Assembly (NCBI RefSeq): GCF_003325355.1
Contig: NZ_CP030855.1
Span: 1 to 46,815 of the forward strand
Reading direction: 5' to 3'
From: Runella rosea
GTDB lineage: Bacteria; Bacteroidota; Bacteroidia; Cytophagales; Spirosomataceae
DNA: 46,815 nt
In this document: one piece after another, positions 26,031 to 35,200 of the stretch
How the letters are laid out: every line of letters starts with the position of its first letter
How positions within the stretch are numbered: the first letter of the stretch is position 1
The notes under the pieces: generated by a model
The model's input: only the letters and a program-made list of their open reading frames with translations
Told to the model about the DNA's origin: nothing
Database searches by the model: none
Translations under genes and position numbers: made by a program

Positions 26031-26648
26031 ATGAAAGCTTCAAAAGTAACCTCGACATTTATGATGAGTTGGGTCTGTGTGCTTTGCCTGTTGGGGTGCA
26101 AAAAGGAGACAGAACAAGACCCCGAGCCAATCTCTCGCAATTTCGCACAAATTGTCATGGATGGAAAACCATGGAATCAGACCTTATCTAATGGCGTTAC
26201 TATTGCAACTCGAACTACCTGTGCTTCCTGTTGGCTAGAGCATCTGAACCCACTCTACAAAAATTTCTTCTCACTGTCAATTGATCATTATTATGACATA
26301 GAAGAGTATAAGAAGTATCCATTTGAGAGTATATCACTAGGTGCAATTCCGTTAAGAACAGGAGAATTTAAATTTGATGAGGTACATAAATCGCCCTGCC
26401 GTCCCGATACAGTTCCGCAGGCAGCATTTTATACCAGCGAATTTGATACCGGTAAGGATACCTATCACATACTCCCCGGTGAGCAACAATACATTCGGGT
26501 GACAAAAGTAGAGAAAACCACAGGGTATGTGGAAGGAGAATTTATGATGACTTTTATTCGTGTCGCTAAAACCAAGGACTCTACTTCTCCCGATACACTT
26601 CGCATTCACCCTTCACTTTTTTCCGGTTTTATTGGGTCAAACCAATAA
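26031..26648 (+). CDS. Hypothetical lipoprotein
   Basis: The start is the ATG at 26031 (MKASKVTSTFMMSWVCVLC), 4 bp after the preceding fragment's stop. The 205-aa product has a lipoprotein signal peptide with lipobox LLGC and then KKETEQDPEP. The mature part begins FAQIVMDGKPWNQTL, similar in style to small Bacteroidota lipoproteins with an early DGKPW motif (DUF6252-like, uncertain). It is presumably anchored in the outer membrane. Its function is not recognised. A very long hairpin terminator follows immediately. Confidence 0.75.
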   Translation: MKASKVTSTFMMSWVCVLCLLGCKKETEQDPEPISRNFAQIVMDGKPWNQTLSNGVTIATRTTCASCWLEHLNPLYKNFFSLSIDHYYDIEEYKKYPFESISLGAIPLRTGEFKFDEVHKSPCRPDTVPQAAFYTSEFDTGKDTYHILPGEQQYIRVTKVEKTTGYVEGEFMMTFIRVAKTKDSTSPDTLRIHPSLFSGFIGSNQ

Positions 26649-26715
26649 TTGCGTTGTAAGATTACTAAAAAAGGCCTCCGATTTGGAGGCCTTTTTTAGT
26701 AATCTTACAACGCAA
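26649..26715. terminator. 31-bp perfect-stem bidirectional terminator
   Basis: Arms 26649-26679 and 26685-26715 are exactly complementary around a 5-nt loop. The core is AAAAAAGGCCTCC / GGAGGCCTTTTTT, a standard rho-independent shape in both directions. It starts right at the lipoprotein gene stop and serves the plus strand. The convergent EamA gene ends at 26835. Confidence 0.85.
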
Positions 26716-26834
26716 ACTCAAAGCCTACCACCTTGGCCAACACCTTGAGGTATTCGTTTAAGCTTTGATATCAGGCGTGAGTAGCATACCCTACTCAACA
26801 TAAAATTCATTAGTACACATCACCGCATTCTTCT

Positions 26835-27248
26835 TTACTTCATTACAATAAGCGTTCCCGCAATAATGAAAATACAGCCAATGACCACTTTCAAACTAAT
26901 CGGTTCTCTTAGCAATATAAACGCCAGAATCAGCGTAAGCGCTAAACTTGATTTGTCAATGACAGCCACCTTTGAGGCTAATCCCGTTTCGAGAGCTTTG
27001 AAGTAAAACAACCATGACAAACCAGTTGCGCCTCCAGAAAGAATAATAAATAATAAACTCCTTTTTGAAATATTAATTATCTGCCTGTGCTCGCCCGTGG
27101 CGACAACAATACCCCAAGCAATCACTAGAATAACAATTGTTCGAATGGCAGTAGCAACGTTGCCACTAACACCACTAATGCCTATTTTGACCAGTATAGT
27201 CGTAAGTGCGGCGAAAAAAGCCGAGAAAAGCGCATAGTATTTCCACAT
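26835..27248 (-). CDS. EamA-family (DMT) membrane transporter
   Basis: This 137-aa protein forms a single EamA unit with about five membrane helices. It starts MWKYYALFSAFFAALTTIL and has the conserved SKVAVIDKSSLALTLILAFILLREPISLKVVIGCIFIIAGTLI end. Full-length DMT proteins have two such units (about 300 aa). Short single-unit members like this are frequent in bacteria and probably dimerise. It follows the histidine kinase gene by 8 bp on the same strand and is likely co-transcribed with it. The transported metabolite is not predictable. Confidence 0.88.
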   Translation of the reverse strand: MWKYYALFSAFFAALTTILVKIGISGVSGNVATAIRTIVILVIAWGIVVATGEHRQIINISKRSLLFIILSGGATGLSWLFYFKALETGLASKVAVIDKSSLALTLILAFILLREPISLKVVIGCIFIIAGTLIVMK

Positions 27249-27256
27249 GTTGAAAA

Positions 27257-28495
27257 TCAGTTAAAATCAATCGAAAAATAATGAACCCCCATCCGATAGT
27301 TGTGCGTAACAGTCCAGCCGTTTAATAAACAAATTTGATGGACAATGGCCAATCCCAACCCTGTGCCCTGTGGTTGATTGGCACTTTTGGTGAACCGATT
27401 AAAAAGATGTTCCGAAGGAAAATCCAACGCTGCGCCAGGATTACTGATGATGAATTGTTGCTCACTTAAAAAAATGGCTATTTCACTGAGAGAAAAGGTA
27501 TAGCGCAGCGCATTGGAAAGCAGGTTTGAAAGCAGTACATCACATAAATACCTATCTGACTTTACCTGAACGGGACTCAGGGTTTTGTTAAGAGTAATGC
27601 CTCGGACCGAAAACAGTTCCTCCATTTGCTCCAGATGTTGATTAAGCAACTCATCTACGTAAATGAATTGCCTTTCGGAATATACTTGATTATCTAATTT
27701 TGCCAGCAGCAGTAGGTTTCTGTTCATTTTACTCAGTCGCTCTACCCCCGACTTTGCCTGCACAATATAACGTGCCATTTCTTCATTGACCTCCAATTGA
27801 CTCATTCGGTCCAATTTGGATTGAATAATTCCCAACGGAGTTTGAATTTCATGAGAAGCATTTTCCGTAAATTCCCGTAGTGCCAAATATTCGCGGCGAC
27901 TGCGCTCGGTGAGGTCTTTGAGTGAGTACTGCAATTCTTTAAATTCGGTGATCGAAGAATCATGCCATTGCAGGGGTTGAGCCGAGCGAACCGAGAATTG
28001 TTTTAAATTTTCCAAGTTCATGAAAAACGGTCGCCAAATTTTTCGATTGGAGTAATAATTAATCAAGACGCCAAAGAAAGCCATCCATAACGCCACCCCT
28101 AAAAAAGAGATAAAAATGGTCTTGTAATACCTTTCCCAGCCAATGTAAGAAGTCATGACCAAAATCCGATAATTACGTTGGTTGACATTCTTGACAAGTT
28201 TTAAGTAATAGTAACCCTCGTTTTTCTGCTGCAATCGGTCGTAGATCAGCGTATCGCCCAAACGCTTCTCCGAAGGAAAATCGGCGGAAACTTCCGCGAC
28301 CGTTGTAAGTGGAAAATTGACTGTTTTTCCTTGGGCCACTTGGTCAGCAATCAGTTCAGCCTGTAATTCAAGTTGTTCTTTGATCTCAGCGGTTACTTCT
28401 TGCCTTAATAAAAGGTACAGAGCCATTCCAGCAATGGACAAAATGAGGGCCATCGCCAGCAAAAAATTTTGCGTGGTTTTAGTGAGCAGTTTCAC
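27257..28495 (-). CDS. Sensor histidine kinase
   Basis: This 412-aa inner-membrane kinase has helices at about 10-30 and 127-147, with a sensor loop of about 95 residues between them. The HisKA dimerisation domain contains FTENASHEIQTPLG with phospho-acceptor His215. The HATPase domain has the N box (LLSNLLSNALRY, Asn328) and G2 box GTGLGLAIVHQ. The usual DxGxG of the G1 box is replaced by SNPG, as in several Bacteroidota kinases. It overlaps the response regulator gene by 4 bp, the classical sign of translational coupling. The two form a two-component system; the stimulus is unknown. Confidence 0.93.
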   Translation of the reverse strand: MKLLTKTTQNFLLAMALILSIAGMALYLLLRQEVTAEIKEQLELQAELIADQVAQGKTVNFPLTTVAEVSADFPSEKRLGDTLIYDRLQQKNEGYYYLKLVKNVNQRNYRILVMTSYIGWERYYKTIFISFLGVALWMAFFGVLINYYSNRKIWRPFFMNLENLKQFSVRSAQPLQWHDSSITEFKELQYSLKDLTERSRREYLALREFTENASHEIQTPLGIIQSKLDRMSQLEVNEEMARYIVQAKSGVERLSKMNRNLLLLAKLDNQVYSERQFIYVDELLNQHLEQMEELFSVRGITLNKTLSPVQVKSDRYLCDVLLSNLLSNALRYTFSLSEIAIFLSEQQFIISNPGAALDFPSEHLFNRFTKSANQPQGTGLGLAIVHQICLLNGWTVTHNYRMGVHYFSIDFN

Positions 28496-29169
28496 ACCGA
28501 AGTAAATTTATAACCCATTCCATAGACTGTTTTGAGGTAGTCGATTCCTGTATGTGCCGCGATTTTTTTACGCAGATTCATCGTATGCACATAAACGGTA
28601 TCGAAATTATCGGCCATGTCATAATGATCTCCCCACAGGTGCTCGGCGATGGATTGTTTGCTGACCACGCGATTTTTGTTGACAATAAAATAGAGCAGCA
28701 GTTCATACTCTTTTTTGGTAAGATTGACGAGCGCTCCCTGATAGAAAACCGTTTTTGCAATGGGGTCAATGATCAGGTCGTCCACGATAATTTGCGCATT
28801 TCCCTTGAATAATTTTCGTCTTACTAGCGCATTGACCCGCGCATTCAGTTCTTCCAAGTGGAAAGGTTTGGTGATATAATCGTCGGCTCCGAGATTAAGC
28901 CCGGTTAATTTATCGTTCAATGAATCTTTGGCTGAAACGATCAGGATGCTGGCTTCGCTATGCTGATTTTTGAGCATTTGCAGCAGATTCAGGCCATTGC
29001 CTCCAGGCAATGTAATATCCAGAATAATGACATCATACTCATACAATGCTATTTTATCCTCTCCCGCTTCAAAGGACATCGCTTTTTCACAACGATACCC
29101 CTGCTCCGTCAGATAAGCGTCCATTTCATCCAGTAGCAACGGTTCATCCTCAATCAGCAATAGTTTCAT
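28492..29169 (-). CDS. OmpR-family response regulator
   Basis: This 225-aa protein has a receiver domain (about 1-115) with acidic pocket Glu7/Asp8, phospho-acceptor Asp51 (DVIILDITLPGG), Ser79 and Lys101 (DDYITKPF). The C-terminal winged helix (about 130-223) shows KKEYELLLYFIVNKNRVVSK and NFDTVYVHTMNLRKKI. It is the partner of the overlapping histidine kinase gene. The outer-membrane receptor gene ends 25 bp upstream on the same strand, so the receptor is the most likely regulated neighbour (inference). Confidence 0.94.
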   Translation of the reverse strand: MKLLLIEDEPLLLDEMDAYLTEQGYRCEKAMSFEAGEDKIALYEYDVIILDITLPGGNGLNLLQMLKNQHSEASILIVSAKDSLNDKLTGLNLGADDYITKPFHLEELNARVNALVRRKLFKGNAQIIVDDLIIDPIAKTVFYQGALVNLTKKEYELLLYFIVNKNRVVSKQSIAEHLWGDHYDMADNFDTVYVHTMNLRKKIAAHTGIDYLKTVYGMGYKFTSV

Positions 29170-29194
29170 AGATAAGCCTCGCGTTCTGGTTCCA

Positions 29195-31627
29195 TTAAAA
29201 TTTATAGTTATAGCCTACTCTAACCACTTGGGTTTCGTAATAGTCTGTACTAATATAGTTAAAACCGGCACCTTGGATGTTTTTTTTAATTTGCATTGTG
29301 TTCAGCAGGTCGGTGGCATTGAGGTAAAACTCCCGTTTACCGTTCTGCATTGACTTTTTTATACCCATATCCAACGAAAAACGCTCCCCTATTTTTCCTT
29401 GGGGAATCAAATCGGGGGCTAAGTAAACGGCGGTTATTTGCAGATCAATTTGTTTTGGTAAACGAAACAGGCCATTCCATTTTACATTGCCCGATAGAAG
29501 TTGCTCGGTAGGCGCGTTAAATGTATTCAATGAAGGATATTGGGTAATTACACTGAACGCATTTATTTGATTACGGTAACCGTTAAGGTTCAGGTTAAAC
29601 GAAAACCATTTGGACATCTCCTGCGACCACATCAATTCTAGCCCTGTATTGTAGCTTTTGCCAGCGTTTTGCATAATAGAATAGATTAATGTACTACCAG
29701 AAACGATGCTCGCAATGCGGGTAATGGTACCCTTTGCCATACGATGATAGGCAGCCATGTACAGGTAGCCTTTTGCTAGATTGGTTTTGTAACCCAGTTC
29801 CAATGTGTTAGTAAACTGTGGCGCTAAAGCGGGATTTCCCACTTTGATGATTTCGGCGTCATCGTACTTGGGAAATACCCGAATATCTACTTCATTGGGT
29901 CGATCTACGCGGCGATTCAAAAACAAAGAAATTTTATTGCTTTCATTGATTTTATAAGCCACCCGTAAGTTTGGAAACGGCTGTGTGTAGTTATAGCCGT
30001 CACTTTTATAGGTGTTGTGATTGGGGTCGACAAGGTAGCGAACATCCACGTATTCCATACGAAGTCCCGCCTCCAGTTCTACCTTTGTGTTCTCATAGAC
30101 GTAATTGCCGTACAGTGCTGGAATATTTTCTTCGTAAGTAGCCTTTCCTCCCGCGTTGACATCTAAGGGTGAATTTTGTCCCGGGAAAAACTGCATATTG
30201 GTGGGAATCTGCCGCCAGCGGTATTTCATTCCCCCTTCCAAACGACCATATCTGAGCGGACGCAAATAATCAACTGTAAAGTCGATAACATGCTCATCTG
30301 AAAGTAGTTTGAACGCATCCAAACCCGTGAAGGTGGGCATGATATTGGTAAAAAAGTATTTTTCATCTTCACGGTGAAAAGTATAGTTAAGTCCAAAGTT
30401 AAGTAAGCGCCCAGGCTGATTGAATTTGTGCTGAAAGGAAGAGGCCGCAGTAACGGTGGTTTTTAATTCATCTTCCAAAAATTGCCACAGACGTTTGCGC
30501 TCCGTCAGGGTTTGATTGAAAAAAGGCTCATCGCCATCATCCAAAATCTTTTCACTGCTGAACAGTCCCGAAATGGTAAATAGGTTATTGGGATTGATCG
30601 TCCAATCCATTCCTGCGCGTAATGTGCTGATGGTCGTTTTTCGGTTGCGTTGGGTTTGTTGGTTGATCACTTCTCCTGTATCGTAGGTACGCGTAACAAA
30701 CTCGTTTTTGTTCAGCGTTGGTGTGTACAACACATCGCCCTGAAAAAAAGTGTTGATATTCTTTTTACGGTAATTCAGCGCCAGCGACGGATTAAGTTTT
30801 GGGGTATTTTGAAATTGAGAACGAATACCAGGCAGGTTGCCTCTTTTTATCCACAACGCCCCCAAGCCCGCCATCATTCCCACTTTGCCGTTGAATCCCT
30901 CCTGCTTATTTTTTTTGAATATAATATTGATGATTCCCGCATTTCCGTTGGCGTCGTATTTGGCGGAAGGATTATTGATTATTTCAATTTTGTCAATGGC
31001 CGAGGCGGGAATGTTGTCCAGACTTGTCTGACTGCCAAAACCCGTCAGTGCGGTTTGTTTGCCATCGACCAACACCGCCACTTTATCGCTTCCGCGCAGC
31101 ATGACTTTGCCTTCCTGCACCGTAATTCCTGGCAGATTTTGCATTACCTGCAAGATAGACCCACCGCTCTGGGAAATGTTATTTTCCACCGAAAAGGTCT
31201 TCCTATCCAATTTTTCCTGAATTTCATCGGCCTGTCCCGTAACGACCACTTCATTGAGCATACGGGTATCGGTTTGCAGTTCAATAATGCCTAAATCGAT
31301 GAATTCTGACAAATTTCCGACAAAAAGCGGTTGCTGCCCAGAGACATAGCCTATGGAAGAAAATTGCAATAAATACTTGCCGGGTTTGATTTTTACCAGT
31401 GTAAAACGCCCGTCATCGCCGCTGATGGTTCCTGCGGCAAAAGAACTGTCTTGGGCATTTTTGATAATGACATTGACGAAAGGAATAACGGCCTTGGTTT
31501 GGTAATCTTTGACTATGCCCGAAACAGTAACGGCGGTGTATTGGGCAAAAAGCGACGTTTGACTCATCAGTAAAAAGCCAAGCCAAAATGTACATTTCAA
31601 TGAAATCAATTGGGGTCTCTGTGCCAT
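29195..31627 (-). CDS. Outer-membrane beta-barrel receptor (TonB-dependent type)
   Basis: This 810-aa protein has a signal peptide (about 1-29). A carboxypeptidase-regulatory-like domain follows (about 34-120; VSGIVKDYQTKAVIPFVNVI). The plug domain (about 128-238) contains LNEVVVTGQADEIQEKLDRK and NNPSAKYDANGNAGIINI. A large C-terminal barrel ends in VGYNYKF. The layout fits the outer-membrane beta-barrel (OMP_b-brl_3-like) branch of TonB-dependent proteins. It precedes the response regulator and kinase genes on the same strand, a common arrangement of a receptor with its own two-component system. The ligand is unknown. Confidence 0.9.
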   Translation of the reverse strand: MAQRPQLISLKCTFWLGFLLMSQTSLFAQYTAVTVSGIVKDYQTKAVIPFVNVIIKNAQDSSFAAGTISGDDGRFTLVKIKPGKYLLQFSSIGYVSGQQPLFVGNLSEFIDLGIIELQTDTRMLNEVVVTGQADEIQEKLDRKTFSVENNISQSGGSILQVMQNLPGITVQEGKVMLRGSDKVAVLVDGKQTALTGFGSQTSLDNIPASAIDKIEIINNPSAKYDANGNAGIINIIFKKNKQEGFNGKVGMMAGLGALWIKRGNLPGIRSQFQNTPKLNPSLALNYRKKNINTFFQGDVLYTPTLNKNEFVTRTYDTGEVINQQTQRNRKTTISTLRAGMDWTINPNNLFTISGLFSSEKILDDGDEPFFNQTLTERKRLWQFLEDELKTTVTAASSFQHKFNQPGRLLNFGLNYTFHREDEKYFFTNIMPTFTGLDAFKLLSDEHVIDFTVDYLRPLRYGRLEGGMKYRWRQIPTNMQFFPGQNSPLDVNAGGKATYEENIPALYGNYVYENTKVELEAGLRMEYVDVRYLVDPNHNTYKSDGYNYTQPFPNLRVAYKINESNKISLFLNRRVDRPNEVDIRVFPKYDDAEIIKVGNPALAPQFTNTLELGYKTNLAKGYLYMAAYHRMAKGTITRIASIVSGSTLIYSIMQNAGKSYNTGLELMWSQEMSKWFSFNLNLNGYRNQINAFSVITQYPSLNTFNAPTEQLLSGNVKWNGLFRLPKQIDLQITAVYLAPDLIPQGKIGERFSLDMGIKKSMQNGKREFYLNATDLLNTMQIKKNIQGAGFNYISTDYYETQVVRVGYNYKF

Positions 31628-31835
31628 ATTGTAAGATTTATGGCTTAAAGGTGATTCCCAATTTTAAAGAAATTTTAAATTTTATAGCGGTATTTTAAAT
31701 ACAGGCCTGATTCTTAACAATATTTCAAGGTGTTTTTAGATTAAGTTTGGTTATAATACACCTATTGAGTGCTCTGTAGCATCCGTTAAACTGCTTTGAC
31801 TAAAGTTCTACAGGTAAGTAGCTGTTAAAAATAAT

Positions 31836-32189
31836 TTATTTTATTATTTTTTTTACCATCGATCTTCTCCTTCGGGCAATTACCGCCCGCTTTCCGTCGG
31901 GCAATACCAATTGATGGTTCGGCTTTAGTGAACATTGCTGTAAGTAGTGCAGGTTCAACAAATACGATTTATGAATTCTGATAAAACCTTGTGATTCCAA
32001 TAAAGCCGCATAACTACCCAAAGATAACGATGTCACTACCTGTTCCCCATCTGATAATTGAAATACGGTATAATTGAGTTGGGCTTTGAGGTAAACAATG
32101 CGAACAAGGTCGATGAACTGTTCACCTGCTTTGGTATGAAAGCGCGGCAGTTGTACCGCGCTTTCTTGTAGAAAAAGAATTGGATTCAT
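31836..32189 (-). CDS. Stand-alone LytTR DNA-binding protein
   Basis: This 117-aa protein consists almost only of a LytTR domain (about 25-117): DLVRIVYLKAQLNYTVFQLSDGEQVVTSLSLGSYAALLESQGFIRIHKSYLLNLHYL, then LPDGKRAVIARRRRSMVKKI. There is no receiver or membrane part, so its signal input is unclear. It starts 15 bp after the giant adhesin gene ends and is likely in the same transcript. The beginning of the gene (32138-32165) forms a 10-bp GC-rich hairpin that could limit read-through or translation. Autoregulation or regulation of the surface-protein operon is plausible but not shown. Confidence 0.85.
   Translation of the reverse strand: MNPILFLQESAVQLPRFHTKAGEQFIDLVRIVYLKAQLNYTVFQLSDGEQVVTSLSLGSYAALLESQGFIRIHKSYLLNLHYLQQCSLKPNHQLVLPDGKRAVIARRRRSMVKKIIK
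32138..32165. promoter_or_regulatory. Hairpin GAAAGCGCGG / CCGCGCTTTC at the start of the LytTR gene
   Basis: Perfect 10-bp arms enclose an 8-nt loop within codons 9-18 of the LytTR gene, shortly after the giant gene stop. A near-identical hairpin lies at 44638-44665 behind the second giant gene. The shared position suggests an attenuator or 3'-end element (inference). Confidence 0.55.
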
Positions 32190-32204
32190 TCGTGATTAGT
32201 TAGG

Positions 32205-35200
32205 TTAAGGGCAGCCGCCAATGTATGCTAAAAAGCTATTACCTGCTCCCGCCGTAGCACTGAAGCCGGGATTCAGCGTCACCGATTTGGTTGCCTGATA
32301 TACCACCGTTGCCCCCGACACCTGATTGGTGGCCACGATCTTATCGGCCGCCTTTAGTACCGTGCCCGATGTAATGTTTTCCGTCACCGTCAGATTCGCT
32401 GGCCCGCTGCTTCCACTGCTCTGGCTTTCATACACCCCACGATCTACAATGCCCAACCCTACAGGATAAGGACGCAGATTGCCCTCCAGATCTACATTCG
32501 GTGCGACTGAATTATCGCCCCCGTTAATGGCTGGCGAGCAAGGGAGCAAGTGGTAATCCCCCAACGTGCCCATTGGAGCAAGCCCGTTAGCATTCGGATT
32601 GACAAACTGCGGATTCTGGTTGCTATTGCCCACTCCAGTATAGCCCCCTTCCACCGTGCTATAGGTAATATTGCTACCCAAGGTAGACTGTAACGGTGAG
32701 TTACCCCATAATATACTGTTTTTTACCGTAGTTACTGAATTGGCGTTGTAAATACCCCCCGCATTTTTTCCATCATCCTTGTTGGATGCGATAGTAGTAT
32801 TCACCAGCAATGGTTGACTGCCATTGACGTACAGACCGCCTCCTAACCCTTTGTTAATGACCATCAGTACGTTCTCAAAATAGGGTCTACTACCTCCCAA
32901 CACATAAACTGCGCCCCCGAAGGTAGCTTCATTGCCAAAAATGATACTTTGAGTGATGCGCATGTGGCTGCTATCGCGAAGCATCATACCCCCGCCTCCC
33001 ACCGCCCGGTTGTCAGTGATGATACAATTGGTGATCAGCCCTTTACTCTTATTAATCGCCAAAATCCCCCCGCCCGAGGCCAGCACTGCTGGGTCGTTGA
33101 GGTCTGTATCCTGAGTGATACCCACGAATTCAGCAAAACCTTTCTCGATGCGGAATCCGTCCAGACGGGTCAGTGAATCCGTGCTTCGGAACAAAACTAC
33201 GTGATTACTGTTGTCATTGCGCTGGGTGCCGCCGATCTCGCCGCTGAGGATGGTCAGGTGGTTTTTTGGGTTTTGCTGACTCAACAGCGTTTCGTTTCCT
33301 TCAAACCCACCGTAGACCTTCACGCCGGACGGGATGGTGAACACATCTCGGCGCAGGGTGCCGGGTTTGTAAGTGCCCTTAGCGACCCACACTTCGACGG
33401 GGACGTCGTAGGCCAGGGCGGCGGTATCGAGCCCCATCTTGAGATCGGAGAAGGCGGTGGTCCATGATTTACCGTTTCTGATGACGGCTTTGTTGGCCTG
33501 ATTGACAAAGATCTGTTTGACGACTTTGACGAAGACGTTGGCGGACGGGTCGGAGAGGCAGGTTACGGGGCTGGAACTTTGTTGGCAACGGGCATAAAAG
33601 GAGGCCGCAGACAGAATGGTGGCGGGCATGGCAACGGGGGAATTGTCGCTGCTTAAGTACCAGTTGACCGCCGCGTTTGGACCGCTGCATCCCGAGGCGC
33701 GCAGAGAAAAGGGGAGGTTGGGGATAACGATGGTGTCGTTCTGCACCGTCGGTACGGCAGGGCTGAGAATCGTGATCAACACGGCCTCAGAGAATGCTTT
33801 GCTGCACACACCGCTTTTGACGAGGGCTCGGAAATAGGTGTTTGCCGTCAGGTTGCCGATGGTGGCACTTGTCAAGGTTGTCGCTGTGGAGACAATATCA
33901 ACGGGGCTGGTGAAAGCCTCGTCGGAGGATTTTTGCCATTTGACGACGCTGCCCGTTTGGCCACTCAGGCTCAAATCAGCGGGAGCCGTGCCTGCGCAGA
34001 TGGTTTGGGCCGCGCTGACGGTTCCGCCTACGCTGACGGGATTGACGGTGATCAAAACGGCCTCAGAAAATGCTTCGGCACAGACGCCGCTTTTGACGAG
34101 GGCTCGGAAATAGGTGTTAACCGTCAGGTTGCCGATGGTGGCACTCGTCAGCGTAGTTTCTGTGGAGACAATGTCAACGGGGCTGCTGAAGGCCATGTCA
34201 GTTGACTTTTGCCATTTGATGAGGCTACCCGTTTGACCGCTCAGGCTCAAATCAGCGGGAGCGGTGCCAGAGCAGATGGTTTGGGCCGCGCTTAGGGTTC
34301 CGCCTGCGCTGACGGGATTGACGGTAATTAAAACGGCCTCAGAAAATGCTTCGGCACAGACGCCGCTTTTAACGACGGCTCTGAAATAAGTATTGGTCGT
34401 GAGGTTGCCGATTGTGACACTTGTCAAGGTTGTACTTGTCGAAACAATATCAACGGGGCTGCTGAAAGCCATGTCGGTTGATTTTTGCCATTTGACGACG
34501 TTGCCCGTTTGTCCGCTCAGGCTCAAATCGACGGGAGCCGTGCTCGAGCAGATGGTTTGGGCCGAACCTACCGTACCGCCTGCGCTGACGGGATTGACGG
34601 TGATCAAAACGGCCTCAGAAAATGCTTCGGCACATACGCCGCTTTTAACGACGGCTCTGAAATAAGTATTGGTCGTGAGGTTGCCGATTGTGACACTTGT
34701 CAAGGTTGTACTTGTCGAAACAATATCAACGGGGCTGCTGAAAGCCATGTCGGTTGATTTTTGCCATTTGACGACGTTGCCCGTTTGTCCGCTCAGGCTC
34801 AAATCGACGGGAGCCGTGCTCGAGCAGATGGTTTGGGCCGAACCTACCGTACCGCCTGCGCTGACGGGATTGACGGTGATCAAAACGGCCTCAGAAAATG
34901 CTTCGGCACATACGCCGCTTTTGACGAGGGCTCTGAAATAAGTGTTGGTGGTGAGGTGGCCGATGGTGGCACTCGTCAAGGTTGTAGCAGTGGAGACAAT
35001 GTCAACGGGGCTGGTGAAAGCCGCGTCGGAGGATTTTTGCCATTTGATGACGCTACCCGTTTGGCCACTCAGGCTCAAATCAGCGGGAGCCGTGCCTGCA
35101 CAGATGGTTTGGGCCGCACTTAGGGTTCCGCCTACGCTGACGGGATTGACGGTGATCAAAACGGCCTCAGAAAATGCTTCGGCACATACGCCGCTTTTGA

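Noticed and set aside
26560..26748. Plus-strand frame reading through the 31-bp hairpin
   Set aside because: It overlaps the lipoprotein gene in another frame and crosses a clear terminator.
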